Positions 49,186 through 58,490 of a DNA stretch of 64,000 nucleotides are shown piece after piece. Position 1 is the stretch's first letter. Each line of letters starts with the position of its first letter. The DNA comes from Dyadobacter soli (GTDB lineage: Bacteria; Bacteroidota; Bacteroidia; Cytophagales; Spirosomataceae): contig NZ_FNAN01000001.1 in the NCBI RefSeq assembly GCF_900101885.1, positions 434,001 to 498,000 of the forward strand. Direction: 5' to 3'. The notes beneath the pieces are model-generated. The model was not told the DNA's origin. It did not search any database and saw only the letters and a program-made list of their open reading frames with translations. The position numbers and the translations under genes are program-made.

Positions 49186-51747
49186 TTAGCGCGGTGCGTT
49201 TCCGCCGCCTCCCTGGCCTCCGCCGCCTCCCTGCTGTCCGCCACCGTCACTCTTCACGTCGTCGTTGTTGACGGACTTCGCCTTTCTCTTTGGCTGCTCC
49301 ATCGTCATTTTACCGATTTTGTAGGTAAATGTCAGACGGAACCCGCGGTTGTAAAGATATACGTCGTTTACCTGGTTGAACTGCAAGGAAGTCAATTCGG
49401 TATGCATTTTAAATCTTTTGCTCAGGAAGTTTTCAGCAGCGAGGCCGAGGCTGGCTTTTTTGTTGGCAAATTCCTTTTTCACACCAATCGTGTAGAAACC
49501 AAAACCACCCTGCTTACCCTGCAACTGGATCTGCTGGCCCTGCATAAACCCGAATGCCTGCGCGCCCCAGCCGTGCCCGAATGTCGCCTGCGAGAAAATA
49601 CCGCCGCTCACGTTCACACCGTCATTGTTGATCTCTTGCGAAAGTCCGTTTTGTCCGATCGTCTGGCCGGTTAGTTTGGTATAGAACACGTTGGCGAAAA
49701 CACCGAAGTTGATTTTGGAAGTAGCCGCGATATTGGCAAAGATGTTGACGCCATACGCGTGCTGCTTACCGATGTTCTCATACGTGGTCACGATCGCGCC
49801 TTCGAGCGTATCCGAGGGCTGGCGTACCTGCGAGATCGCATTGTTGGTAAAACGGCCGAAGAAAGTCGCATTCACATAGGTTTTCTTGATATTCTTGCTC
49901 AGGCCCAGCTCGTAGTTATTGGTCAGCTCGGGACGGAGCTCGGGGTTACCGATCGTGATATTCTGCGGGTTGGCCGAGTTGAAGTTCGGGTTCAGCTGCT
50001 GCAAGCCCGGACGTTGAATGCGGCGGTTGTAGCCCAGTTTCACAGTCGTACCTTTGAATGTCTTCGAAGCATTCACGCTCGGCACCAATACCCCATAGTT
50101 ACCCACACCTACCATACCTTCGTTAGTACTCGCATCGATGAACGTATGTTCGTAGCGCAAACCACCTTTGATCGTGTAGCGTTTTTTGGTAGTATAAGTA
50201 TAGGATGAGTACGCTGCCGCAATGTTCTGGTGGTAGGTCAGGTCACCGGCTGGCTGGTCGGTTTCGGGACGGTAATCACCGGTCGGTTCGGCAATGAGGA
50301 AGCTGTATTTGCTTTTCACTTCCCGGAAAATGCCTTTTCCACCGAATTCCAGCATCTGGTTTTTCTTGATAGGTGTCTGGTAATCCGATTGAAACGTGAA
50401 CTCCTGGTTAATGCTCTTGTTGAGGTTACGCTGACGGGCAGTCAGTGATTTTTCTTCGAAAATGTCGGCGTCGAAATCGTTGGTCAGGTCGTTGCGGGAG
50501 TACAGGGTCGAAACGCTCCATTCCTGCTGCGGCTTGAAAGTATGCAGGTAATCAATATTCACATCCACGGTTCCCGAAAGGTTATCCGCAGCTACATTCC
50601 GCGCGGAAGTCACATCGTTCGTACCGGTTTTCATCAGTCGCGTGGCAAGGTCCTGCTGGTTGGAGAAATTACGCACGCCGTATTTCACACCGGCCGTCAG
50701 GCTCTGGTTCTTGGCAATGTCGTAATCGAAGCCAAGGTTATAGTTTCCGAACAAACCATGGCTCGAACCGTCGCCGGTCTGCTGCGTGGTAGTGGTAATG
50801 CCTGCTACGGTGCTGGTTTGTTCCAATGTCGTTTTGGTAACCGTATTATACATGCCGCGTCCGAAGCCACCGATCGTAAAACCGGCTTTGCCTTTGCGGT
50901 AACCGCCATTCAAAGCGAGCATCGAGCCGCGGTTTCCGACACCGGCGTCGATATTCAGGTTGAGGCCTTGCAGCGAGTTCTTTTTGGTAATGATATTGAT
51001 AATACCACCCGAGCCTTCCGCATCGTACTTCGCCGAAGGGCTGGTAATCACCTCCACCGATTTGATCTGGTCGGCAGGAATTTGTTTCAATGCGTCGGCC
51101 ACGCTGTTTGCAATGATGGTACTGGGCTTGTTGTTCACCAAAACGCGGATGTTCTGGCTGCCGCGGAGCGATACGTTGCCGTCCAGGTCCACGGTAAGCA
51201 GCGGCACCTTACGCAGAATGTCGGTAGCGTCGCCACCTTTGGCGGTAATGTCCTTTTCAGCATTGTAAACAAGCCTGTCCACTTTCTCCTCGATCAATGC
51301 GGCCTGGCCGGTAACGGTTACTTCGTTCAGGGTTTTGGTATTGGAGCCGAGGCTGATCGTCCCGAGGTCTACCTCCTGGCCTTTGGCGAGCTTGATGTTG
51401 TCGACGGTTTTATTGGCATAACCAATGAAGGAAATGAGTACCTTATATTCGCCGGCTGCAAGCTTGCTGAGCGCGAACTTACCTTTTTCATCGGCCACAG
51501 TTCCGTCCACGGCCTTGTTGTTGGCCTTGTCGTACAATGCAATGCTAACGAATTCAATGGCTTTCGAAGATGCTGAATCTACAATGGAACCGGTTATTTT
51601 GGCTGATCCCTTCGGGCTTTGGTCGCCGGCGGTTCCCGGCAGGGCTTTGGGCTGGCTTCCTCCTGCGGCAGGGAATTGCGCAAATGCCGGTGACAGGAGT
51701 GAGCTGGCGAGGATGGAAACAATGAGGAGAATTCTTAGCATTTTCAT
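49186..51747 (-). CDS. TonB-dependent outer-membrane receptor (OMP_b-brl_3 type)
   Basis: 853 residues. Signal peptide (1-23), then a CarboxypepD_reg-like domain (about 50-130, ITGSIVDSASSKAIEFVSIALYDKANN), plug (about 145-245, LRKVPLLTVDLDGNVSLRGSQNIRVLVNN; KYDAEGSGGIINIITKK) and a barrel of the outer-membrane beta-barrel family 3 type. The last 25 residues, after the final strand, are Gly/Gln-rich and end NAPR, an unusual extension, since barrel proteins normally end in a C-terminal aromatic strand. Substrate unknown. It is divergent from the sensor kinase gene at 51998. Confidence 0.9.
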   Translation of the reverse strand: MKMLRILLIVSILASSLLSPAFAQFPAAGGSQPKALPGTAGDQSPKGSAKITGSIVDSASSKAIEFVSIALYDKANNKAVDGTVADEKGKFALSKLAAGEYKVLISFIGYANKTVDNIKLAKGQEVDLGTISLGSNTKTLNEVTVTGQAALIEEKVDRLVYNAEKDITAKGGDATDILRKVPLLTVDLDGNVSLRGSQNIRVLVNNKPSTIIANSVADALKQIPADQIKSVEVITSPSAKYDAEGSGGIINIITKKNSLQGLNLNIDAGVGNRGSMLALNGGYRKGKAGFTIGGFGRGMYNTVTKTTLEQTSTVAGITTTTQQTGDGSSHGLFGNYNLGFDYDIAKNQSLTAGVKYGVRNFSNQQDLATRLMKTGTNDVTSARNVAADNLSGTVDVNIDYLHTFKPQQEWSVSTLYSRNDLTNDFDADIFEEKSLTARQRNLNKSINQEFTFQSDYQTPIKKNQMLEFGGKGIFREVKSKYSFLIAEPTGDYRPETDQPAGDLTYHQNIAAAYSSYTYTTKKRYTIKGGLRYEHTFIDASTNEGMVGVGNYGVLVPSVNASKTFKGTTVKLGYNRRIQRPGLQQLNPNFNSANPQNITIGNPELRPELTNNYELGLSKNIKKTYVNATFFGRFTNNAISQVRQPSDTLEGAIVTTYENIGKQHAYGVNIFANIAATSKINFGVFANVFYTKLTGQTIGQNGLSQEINNDGVNVSGGIFSQATFGHGWGAQAFGFMQGQQIQLQGKQGGFGFYTIGVKKEFANKKASLGLAAENFLSKRFKMHTELTSLQFNQVNDVYLYNRGFRLTFTYKIGKMTMEQPKRKAKSVNNDDVKSDGGGQQGGGGGQGGGGNAPR

Positions 51748-51997
51748 GGTTTTAGTAAATGACCCGACAAAAATGGGAGCGCACGCCCGCGCCTGAAAGG
51801 AAAATATGACAAAGGCCGGATTAATGGGGATGGATGAATGGATCGGCGCGATGGGCGAAAAGTTGAACGACTGCCCGAATCCTTCCGCTGACTAAGAAAA
51901 GCGGCATCTTACTGAACGGTTTTTCCATTCGTGTTTTAAATTGTAAAACTTGCGTCCGTCGAAATAACCTTTGTCCCGTCCGAATCAGGTGGCTTTT

Positions 51998-54994
51998 GTG
52001 AAACGTTTCTGTGTGGGTATGTTAATGCTGCTGGCGCCATGCGGGTGCTATGCGCAGCTGCCGGATTTTAATGTCCAGCTGCTAGGCGACAAAAACGGCA
52101 TCCAGACAGCCAATGCTTCCAGGATCATCCGCGACCATTACGGTTTTCTCTGGATTCTTTCGCCGAGGCATATCCAGCGTTTCGACGGCCAGGATGTGCG
52201 GCGGATCGAAACGGACGGCGAAAACCTGCTCGATATCGCATCCGACAGCTCGGGCACCATCTGGACCACTTCCGACAGTGGTATCCGCAGGTACCGGATC
52301 GGCTACCGGTCGCTCCGGAAGGTAGCCACCGCCGGCCCGGCCATCGCGCCCCTCAACAAGCTGCACAAATTGCAGGTAACACCCGACAACCGCATCTGGG
52401 CCAATGCAGGGCGCGGATTGTACCGCTACGACCCGCGTACCGATTCCTTCCGTTTTCAGGCATTGCCCGGTTTGCCTGATCACTTCTATTACCGCCGCAT
52501 TTTCAGCCGGAGAGGTTACCAGCTGTTCCTCGCCGACGTAAAAACAGTGTATTGTTTTGATACAAAAAGCCTCCGCGTGCGACAGGTACCCTTCACGGAT
52601 GTGCGTGCTGTGGTGCCTGTGAGCGACGACGTGGCCTGGGCGAGTAACAATCTATTACAGACGTTTGAAATCAATTTTGCAACCGGCAGCGTCACGCGCA
52701 TTCCGACCGCGAGCGTGCAAAACCCCGCAGGCATTCCGCTGGCGGAGCTCATCAGCATTACTCCGCTCGGTAGCGACAGGAAGCTCGTGAACACCACCAA
52801 AGGCTGCTATATCTACCACAACCGCACATTCACCCGCGCCGTCCTTTTCGATTCCGGAAAAGCATTGCCTAATGACGAAAACTACGCCGATTTTCACGAT
52901 CAGGATGGTACGCAATGGATTCTGGGCCAGGATGGCGTGCTGTTTTTCAGGCCGCTGGCGCATACGATCGGTTGGGTGAATGGATTTCCGGGCGCAGATC
53001 CCAATTTGAGTAACAATATTAAGTCCATTGCCGAAGACGGCGAAGGGAATGTGTGGCTCGGTACGCAGCGGGGCGTTGCCGTGCTCGATATCCGAAGCGG
53101 AAAAGTTAGGCCGGTGCGCCCGTCCGCACGCGAGGGCGGGCATTCGCATGAGGTGCGCGGGCTGGCTTTTGATGGAAAAAACCTGCTGGTGGTACCCAGT
53201 GGCGCTTTGCCGCAAATACTCGATCCGGTGCGCCGGACATTTGCCAATCTGCAATATCCGGCCGGTGAAGCAGGGGAGGCATTACGGGCAAAACTGATGG
53301 CCGAGACGATTGGTACGCTCATTACGATGCCGGGCGGTGATTTCCTGATCGCGGGGGAGCTGGGCTGTTACAAAGTGGAAGCAGGGACGTACCGCATTGC
53401 CGAAAATCCCGTCGAAGGATTTGAAAAACTGATCCAGGTTGCCGTGCGCGATACACGCGGAAACTATTGGATGGGTACCTATGAAGGACTGCTTGTGACG
53501 GACGCCAGCTTCCGGAACGCGATCACCGACGGCTATTTTGCACCGGGAAAACTGGTAAGTGCAGTATTAATGCGCAATGACTCGACCGCCTGGTGCGGCT
53601 CGGTGGGGCTTTTTGAGGTTACAAAAAGTGGTAATGTGCTGAGAAAGCGCAAAATCTTCCCGGAACTTACCAATCAACGCATTTCGATGATCCACCGCGA
53701 TAAAGCCGGGCGGATCTGGATCGGGGCGGACGATGGCTTGTACCTGCTCAACCGGAATGCCGGCAAGTTGCAATGGTTCGATTTCAGGGATAACATTCAG
53801 AATAAGCCCATTAATATGAACGGCGTATTGGAAGCCTCGGACGGCCGCATGTACGTGGGCGGGCTCAACGGGCTGAATTATTTTAACCCGGAACTTTTGA
53901 AACACCGCGAAGAAAAGCTGAATGTGCTCATTGCATCGGTGCGCGTGAACCAGGACGATTCGCTACTGACCCAAAACCAGGGACCGCTTACGCTGGACTG
54001 GATGCAGAATTCAGTTGAAATACAATATTTAACACCCTATTTCCGCAACCCGGAGAAGCTGATGTACCGCTACCGGCTCACGGGGCTGGACGATAACTGG
54101 GTCGATAATGCGCGCAACAGCCGGGTAAGGTTCTCTTCGCTGCGGCCCGGACAGTACACGTTTTCGGTAGCGGCGAGCCTGGACGGCATTACCTGGTCGG
54201 AAACGGCGGTGCCGCTGTCGTTTGTGATCCTGCGGCCATGGTGGCAGACCTGGTGGTTTACAGGCGCAATGGTCGTGTTGGCTGGTGCGCTTACATACTG
54301 GCTTTTCAGGCGGCGTGTGAAAGTGATCCGGCGGCAAACAGCATTGCGCGAGCACATGGCAGATCTGGAAATGCGTGCGCTGCGTGCGCAGATGAACCCG
54401 CATTTTATTTTCAATTGCCTCAATTCCATCAACCGCTACATCGTCAAAAGCGACAATGCGACCGCTTCACTTTACCTGACGCGTTTCGCCAAGCTGATCC
54501 GCCTGATCCTCGATAATTCGAATAGCAAGAAAGTGCTGCTATCGAACGAGTTGGAGGCATTGAAGCTGTACATTGAAATGGAGCGCATCCGGTTCGACAG
54601 CAAGTTCGACTACCGCATTATCATTGACGAGGATGTCCATACCGACTCGATCGGCGTGCCTTCGCTGATCATTCAGCCGTACGTCGAGAATGCGATCTGG
54701 CATGGGTTGCTGCATAAGGAAAACAACGGCAGCCTGTGGGTGAAGATCAGGATGCTGGACGAGAATACGCTCGAATGCATTATCGAGGACAATGGGGTAG
54801 GGCGGGAGAAGGCGGCCGAATTCCGGAGCAAATCGGCTACCGGTAAAAAATCGCTGGGTATGAAGCTTACCGAAGACCGGATCGCGGTGCTGAACCAGTA
54901 TGCGCAAACCAATGCGAGCGTCGAGATCGTCGATTTGCAGGACGACAACCGGGTGGCGGCCGGTACGAGGGTGGTCGTGATCATCCCGGTGTGA
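51998..54994 (+). CDS. two-component-regulator-propeller sensor histidine kinase (LytS-type kinase core)
   Basis: 998 residues from GTG at 51998, which gives a signal peptide (KRFCVGMLMLLAPCGCYAQ); TTG at 51971 is an alternative. Periplasmic: seven-bladed propeller repeats (about 20-640, such as RIIRDHYGFLWILS, DGEGNVWLGTQRGVAV, DKAGRIWIGADDGLYLL), then a Y_Y_Y-like domain (about 665-745, YRYRLTGLDDNWVDNARNSRVRFSSLRPGQYTF). One membrane helix lies at about 750-770. Cytoplasmic: His_kinase domain with ALRAQMNPHFIFNCLNSI (His about 802) and HATPase with YVENAIWHGL. It pairs with the LytTR regulator 39 bp downstream; no DNA-binding domain is fused. Confidence 0.92.
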   Translation: MKRFCVGMLMLLAPCGCYAQLPDFNVQLLGDKNGIQTANASRIIRDHYGFLWILSPRHIQRFDGQDVRRIETDGENLLDIASDSSGTIWTTSDSGIRRYRIGYRSLRKVATAGPAIAPLNKLHKLQVTPDNRIWANAGRGLYRYDPRTDSFRFQALPGLPDHFYYRRIFSRRGYQLFLADVKTVYCFDTKSLRVRQVPFTDVRAVVPVSDDVAWASNNLLQTFEINFATGSVTRIPTASVQNPAGIPLAELISITPLGSDRKLVNTTKGCYIYHNRTFTRAVLFDSGKALPNDENYADFHDQDGTQWILGQDGVLFFRPLAHTIGWVNGFPGADPNLSNNIKSIAEDGEGNVWLGTQRGVAVLDIRSGKVRPVRPSAREGGHSHEVRGLAFDGKNLLVVPSGALPQILDPVRRTFANLQYPAGEAGEALRAKLMAETIGTLITMPGGDFLIAGELGCYKVEAGTYRIAENPVEGFEKLIQVAVRDTRGNYWMGTYEGLLVTDASFRNAITDGYFAPGKLVSAVLMRNDSTAWCGSVGLFEVTKSGNVLRKRKIFPELTNQRISMIHRDKAGRIWIGADDGLYLLNRNAGKLQWFDFRDNIQNKPINMNGVLEASDGRMYVGGLNGLNYFNPELLKHREEKLNVLIASVRVNQDDSLLTQNQGPLTLDWMQNSVEIQYLTPYFRNPEKLMYRYRLTGLDDNWVDNARNSRVRFSSLRPGQYTFSVAASLDGITWSETAVPLSFVILRPWWQTWWFTGAMVVLAGALTYWLFRRRVKVIRRQTALREHMADLEMRALRAQMNPHFIFNCLNSINRYIVKSDNATASLYLTRFAKLIRLILDNSNSKKVLLSNELEALKLYIEMERIRFDSKFDYRIIIDEDVHTDSIGVPSLIIQPYVENAIWHGLLHKENNGSLWVKIRMLDENTLECIIEDNGVGREKAAEFRSKSATGKKSLGMKLTEDRIAVLNQYAQTNASVEIVDLQDDNRVAAGTRVVVIIPV

Positions 54995-55033
54995 TGGTAT
55001 TGAACGAACGAAAAATCTGACAAAGCGAAAGAT

Positions 55034-55780
55034 ATGATCAAATGTGTAATCATCGATGACGAGAACAATTGCCTCGAAATGCTCGAATGGCTGCTGAAAA
55101 CTTATGCGCCGTCGGTGTCGGTGGCGGCTATGTGCAGCTCGGCGGAAAAGGGGATAGAGGCGATCCGCGAGCACCGGCCGGAACTGGTTTTCCTGGACAT
55201 TGAAATGCCCCGCATGAACGGCTTTGATATGCTGGAAAAGTTCGATAAGCTGCATTTTGACGTGGTTTTTACGACCGCCTACGACAAGTTTGCGATCAAG
55301 GCATTCAAATACAGTGCATTGAACTACCTGCTGAAACCGATCGATCCCGACGACCTGATGGAGACGATCCGGCGGGTGGACGAGAAGCGCAATATCCCTT
55401 CCCGTGAGCAGATCGACTTGCTTTTCCAGGGCATGCGCCAGGTAAAAAACACCCCGCAGCGCATTGCCCTCACCACCGGCGACGGGATGATTTTCGTGCC
55501 TACACAAGACATTCTCTATTGCGAAGCCGAGAGCAACTACACGAGCGTGATGCTGGCCAACGGCAAAAAAGTGGTGGTGTCGAAAGTGTTGAAGGACATC
55601 GACGAGGCGCTCAGCGGTCCCGATTTTTTCCGGGTACATAACTCTTACCTTATTAACCTGAACCGGATCAAGAAATTTGTACGGGGCGAAGGTGGCTACA
55701 TTGTCATGGACAACGATGTGGCCATTAGTATTTCGCGTTCGAGGCGGCAGGAGTTCATGGAAATGTTCGCACGTTTTTGA
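55034..55780 (+). CDS. LytTR family response regulator
   Basis: 248 residues. Receiver with IDDE pocket, phospho-acceptor Asp55 (VFLDIEMPRMNGFDML), TAY and KPI motifs. The LytTR DNA-binding domain is at about 145-246 (FVPTQDILYCEAESNYTSVML, HNSYLINLNRIKKFVRG). Cognate partner of the kinase at 51998 by adjacency. A terminator lies 80 bp downstream. Confidence 0.93.
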   Translation: MIKCVIIDDENNCLEMLEWLLKTYAPSVSVAAMCSSAEKGIEAIREHRPELVFLDIEMPRMNGFDMLEKFDKLHFDVVFTTAYDKFAIKAFKYSALNYLLKPIDPDDLMETIRRVDEKRNIPSREQIDLLFQGMRQVKNTPQRIALTTGDGMIFVPTQDILYCEAESNYTSVMLANGKKVVVSKVLKDIDEALSGPDFFRVHNSYLINLNRIKKFVRGEGGYIVMDNDVAISISRSRRQEFMEMFARF

Positions 55781-55860
55781 CCGCTTACTCAAATGGATTT
55801 TAGTTAACGGTTTTGATTATTCGATTAGTAATCAATGAGTTGTAGATGTGATTTTGGGTG

Positions 55861-55890
55861 AAATGCCTTGCTTTTTGCAGGGCATTTTTC
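55861..55890 (+). terminator. intrinsic terminator after the LytTR gene
   Basis: An 11-bp stem (AAATGCCTTGC with GCAGGGCATTT, one G-T pair) and a 4-nt loop are followed by TTTCGTTTT. Confidence 0.85.
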
Positions 55891-56037
55891 GTTTTGGTCG
55901 ATTGGCTCAATAAAAATGCAAGCTACTCAACATCGCGGTGAAGCGGCGGCTTTCAAATATAATTTTGTCGTGTTGATCAGCAAAAGCAGCTATCGACGAC
56001 CAGCCAAATCAGTAACAACCATTTATCATTATTAGTC

Positions 56038-56418
56038 ATGAAAAATCTTTTGAACAACGCTCGTTTAGGCAGCTACGTTTTTGCAATGCTTTTGCTTTTC
56101 GTCTTCTCCTGTAAAGACGACAAAGAGCCGGTACCACAGGGGAACCTCATTTTTTATACCAACTACACACCTGAAAAATACGACCGTATCGATGTCATCG
56201 TCGACGGCAAGGTGATGGGTTCGATCTCCGAAACGGCTGCTGTAAGGCCCGAATGCAATGCGGCGGGTAGCGCAGGGGTAGTGAGCCTGATGCTCCCGGT
56301 AGGCACCTACGCGGTGTCGGGGAAACGCTACAAAGGCGGAGAGCAGGTGGGGAATTGGAAAGCCAGCACGGCGAGCGTCACAGTGGAGGAATGCAAACGC
56401 ATCCGACTTGTAGAATAG
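56038..56418 (+). CDS. small putative lipoprotein
   Basis: 126 residues. The lipobox FVFSC gives Cys25, followed by KDDKEP, where acidic residues next to the Cys fit surface export in Bacteroidota. The mature part is a small beta-rich domain (YDRIDVIVDGKVMGSI; LPVGTYAVSGKRYKGGEQVGNW) with two Cys (AAVRPECN and VEECKR) that may form a disulfide. No family recognised. Monocistronic, with a terminator downstream. Confidence 0.8.
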   Translation: MKNLLNNARLGSYVFAMLLLFVFSCKDDKEPVPQGNLIFYTNYTPEKYDRIDVIVDGKVMGSISETAAVRPECNAAGSAGVVSLMLPVGTYAVSGKRYKGGEQVGNWKASTASVTVEECKRIRLVE

Positions 56419-56460
56419 ATTAGTGGAAAGGAAGGGTATAAAACCCGGCAATTGAATGCA

Positions 56461-56500
56461 AAACAGTTCCGCAGCGCTGCTGCGGGACTGTTTATTTCTT
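56461..56500 (+). terminator. intrinsic terminator after the small lipoprotein gene
   Basis: A 15-bp stem with one G-T pair (left arm AAACAGTTCCGCAGC at 56461-56475) and a 3-nt loop, followed by a T-rich tract. Confidence 0.85.
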
Positions 56501-56690
56501 TACGGTAACCCTGTGTTTTAGACAGGAGTTATTCAACGTTTTCATCGGATTTGTAGAAATTGTGTTAAAATATTTTACTTTTTGTACCAATAGTTACTAC
56601 AAAAAGCGATTTCTTTGTATAACAGTACACGGCACCCTTTACAATACTAAACTTCATGGAATAACCCCAAAACTAACCCGGTGGTGAGTT

Positions 56691-57590
56691 ATGATCTTGC
56701 AATGGATCTGTGTCATGATTTTGACGGTGGCGTCGCTGCTGGCTATTTTTCTTTGGGTGCGGGACCGGTATTTCCGTCTCGACCTTGCTAAAAAAGCATT
56801 AGAACAATTAGAACAACAGGTAGAGGACCTGTCGCGCAGGCTTGAATACAGCAATGGGCTCAAACAAAAGATTACAATGATGATCGCCCACGATCTTCAA
56901 TCGCCCCTGCATTTCCTGAATGTGCTTTCCGATCACGTGTCGCGTTTCGCGGCTAATAACCAGCTGCCCGAAGTGAAGGCGGGCACGGAAGAGATCAAAA
57001 AGGCGACGGGCAATATCCATGCATTTGTGAAGGAAGTGAACCTGTGGGCGCGCTCGCAGCATGAAAATTTCCAGCCGGCACAGCATTCGTTTTCATTCAA
57101 CGAGCTGGCAGGGGAGTTGCAGCAGTTTTTTGAAGATATGGTCATGCTCAACCACAATGTATTTGTGGTGGAATGCGACGAAGATGTTTTCATTTACACC
57201 AATCGCGATATCCTGAAAGCGATCCTGCGCAACCTGATCGATAACTCCAACAAACATACGCGCGGCGGGGAAGTACGGCTGATTTTCAGCAACGGCGAAA
57301 ATGGCCCGATACTCACTGTCACGGACAATGGCGGCGGCATACTGCCCGGCGAGCTGCAAAAGATCCGGCGGCGGCTGGCCAATCCGGTCGTCAATGCGCC
57401 GGTGGAGCCGAATAGTCGGCTGGGTTACCAGTTGATCGCCGATTTTGCACACACGCTGGGCTTCACGATGTCCCTCAAAAGCAGTAAGGGCGCGGGCACG
57501 TCGGTAAGCATTGGCAGGTTGGTTTGTCACAGCCCGTTCACGCCCACATTGCACTCAGCCGAGGTTATAAGCATCTGCCAGCCTGACTAG
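56691..57590 (+). CDS. sensor histidine kinase with a single N-terminal membrane helix
   Basis: 299 residues. One membrane helix (about 4-24), then a coiled coil (about 35-58), then HisKA with MIAHDLQSPLHFLNVL (His67), and an HATPase domain with RNLIDNSNKHT (N box), DNGGGI (G1) and GAGTSV (G2). There is no periplasmic sensor domain, so it may sense membrane state, a cytoplasmic cue or a partner protein. Its 3' end overlaps that of the convergent response regulator by 36 bp; the two are probable partners by proximity. Confidence 0.9.
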   Translation: MILQWICVMILTVASLLAIFLWVRDRYFRLDLAKKALEQLEQQVEDLSRRLEYSNGLKQKITMMIAHDLQSPLHFLNVLSDHVSRFAANNQLPEVKAGTEEIKKATGNIHAFVKEVNLWARSQHENFQPAQHSFSFNELAGELQQFFEDMVMLNHNVFVVECDEDVFIYTNRDILKAILRNLIDNSNKHTRGGEVRLIFSNGENGPILTVTDNGGGILPGELQKIRRRLANPVVNAPVEPNSRLGYQLIADFAHTLGFTMSLKSSKGAGTSVSIGRLVCHSPFTPTLHSAEVISICQPD

Positions 57591-58181
57591 CGCACTCTTA
57601 TTCTCCACATTCAGCTTCTTGAAAATCCTGCGCTTGAACGTATTGACCGAGGTGTACTGTACTTGCATTATTTCGCTGATCTGCGTCACGGAATAGTCTT
57701 TGGCAAGGTAAATGGCCACCTGAAACTCCCGCGCCGTAAGTTGGTCGAACGGATTGCCCGATTTCCCTTTCAGCGTGTCGTTAATGAGGATATTAGCCAG
57801 GTTGGGACTCGCGTACCGCTTCCCGTTCATGATGGTCGTCACCGCCTTGGCAAGTTCTTCGGGCGACGAATCCTTTTCCAGATAGCCGTGTGCACCCTGT
57901 TGCAGCGACCGCTTTCCGAAAATGCTTTCGTCGTTCATCGAAACCACGAGTACCTTGGTGTTTTCGTGATACTCCCTGATCCATTGCAGCAACACGGTTG
58001 AGTCCGTTTCGGGCATATTAAGGTCGAGCAGCAGCAGGTCGTAGGCGTGCATGGCAAATTGCGCCCTCACCGACGCTCCATCCCAGCTTTCGTCAATCTG
58101 GCTGTCTTTGAAATAGTTGTGAAGTGCTAATCGAAGCCCGTAACGTACCAGTGAGTGGTCGTCGGCTATTAAAATTTTCAT
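57555..58181 (-). CDS. NarL/LuxR-type response regulator
   Basis: 208 residues from ATG at 58179-58181 (MKILIADDH); an ATG at 58226 adds 15 unlikely residues. Receiver with Asp53 (LLLDLNMPETD), Lys in GYLEKDSS, and LuxR helix-turn-helix LTAREFQVAIYLAKDYSVTQISEIMQVQYTSVNTFKRRIFKKL. Convergent and overlapping with the kinase at 56691, so both mRNAs share a complementary 36-nt end. Confidence 0.92.
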   Translation of the reverse strand: MKILIADDHSLVRYGLRLALHNYFKDSQIDESWDGASVRAQFAMHAYDLLLLDLNMPETDSTVLLQWIREYHENTKVLVVSMNDESIFGKRSLQQGAHGYLEKDSSPEELAKAVTTIMNGKRYASPNLANILINDTLKGKSGNPFDQLTAREFQVAIYLAKDYSVTQISEIMQVQYTSVNTFKRRIFKKLNVENKSALVRLADAYNLG

Positions 58182-58490
58182 AATTACAGAACGTCGAGAA
58201 TCAAAAGAATGGCAATATCGCAACATTTAGCGCGGTTCTGCAAATAAACCTGAACGCGAAATCGGAGACATATCGCCCTTAGAATGTTATTTTACAACTA
58301 GTTCTACGCGTCCATTGCCCGGCTGCATTGTCCGCCGACTTCCGATAAATGTCCGCAAATGAACAGCTGAATTTTAAGAAATACCTATTTAAAGTTTTGA
58401 CGTTGAACTCATTAACTTGATTGAAAGATTTTGGCTCGACATTTGTACGATAAAATATAAACAAATAGACCCACCTTCCAGAAACAAATA

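Noticed and set aside
50542..51576. Plus-strand frame of 344 codons opposite the TonB receptor
   Set aside because: Antisense to the plug domain of a clear receptor; no independent support.
54539..55792. Minus-strand frame of 417 codons opposite the kinase and LytTR genes
   Set aside because: Spans two convincing genes in antisense; composition is that of a mirrored frame.
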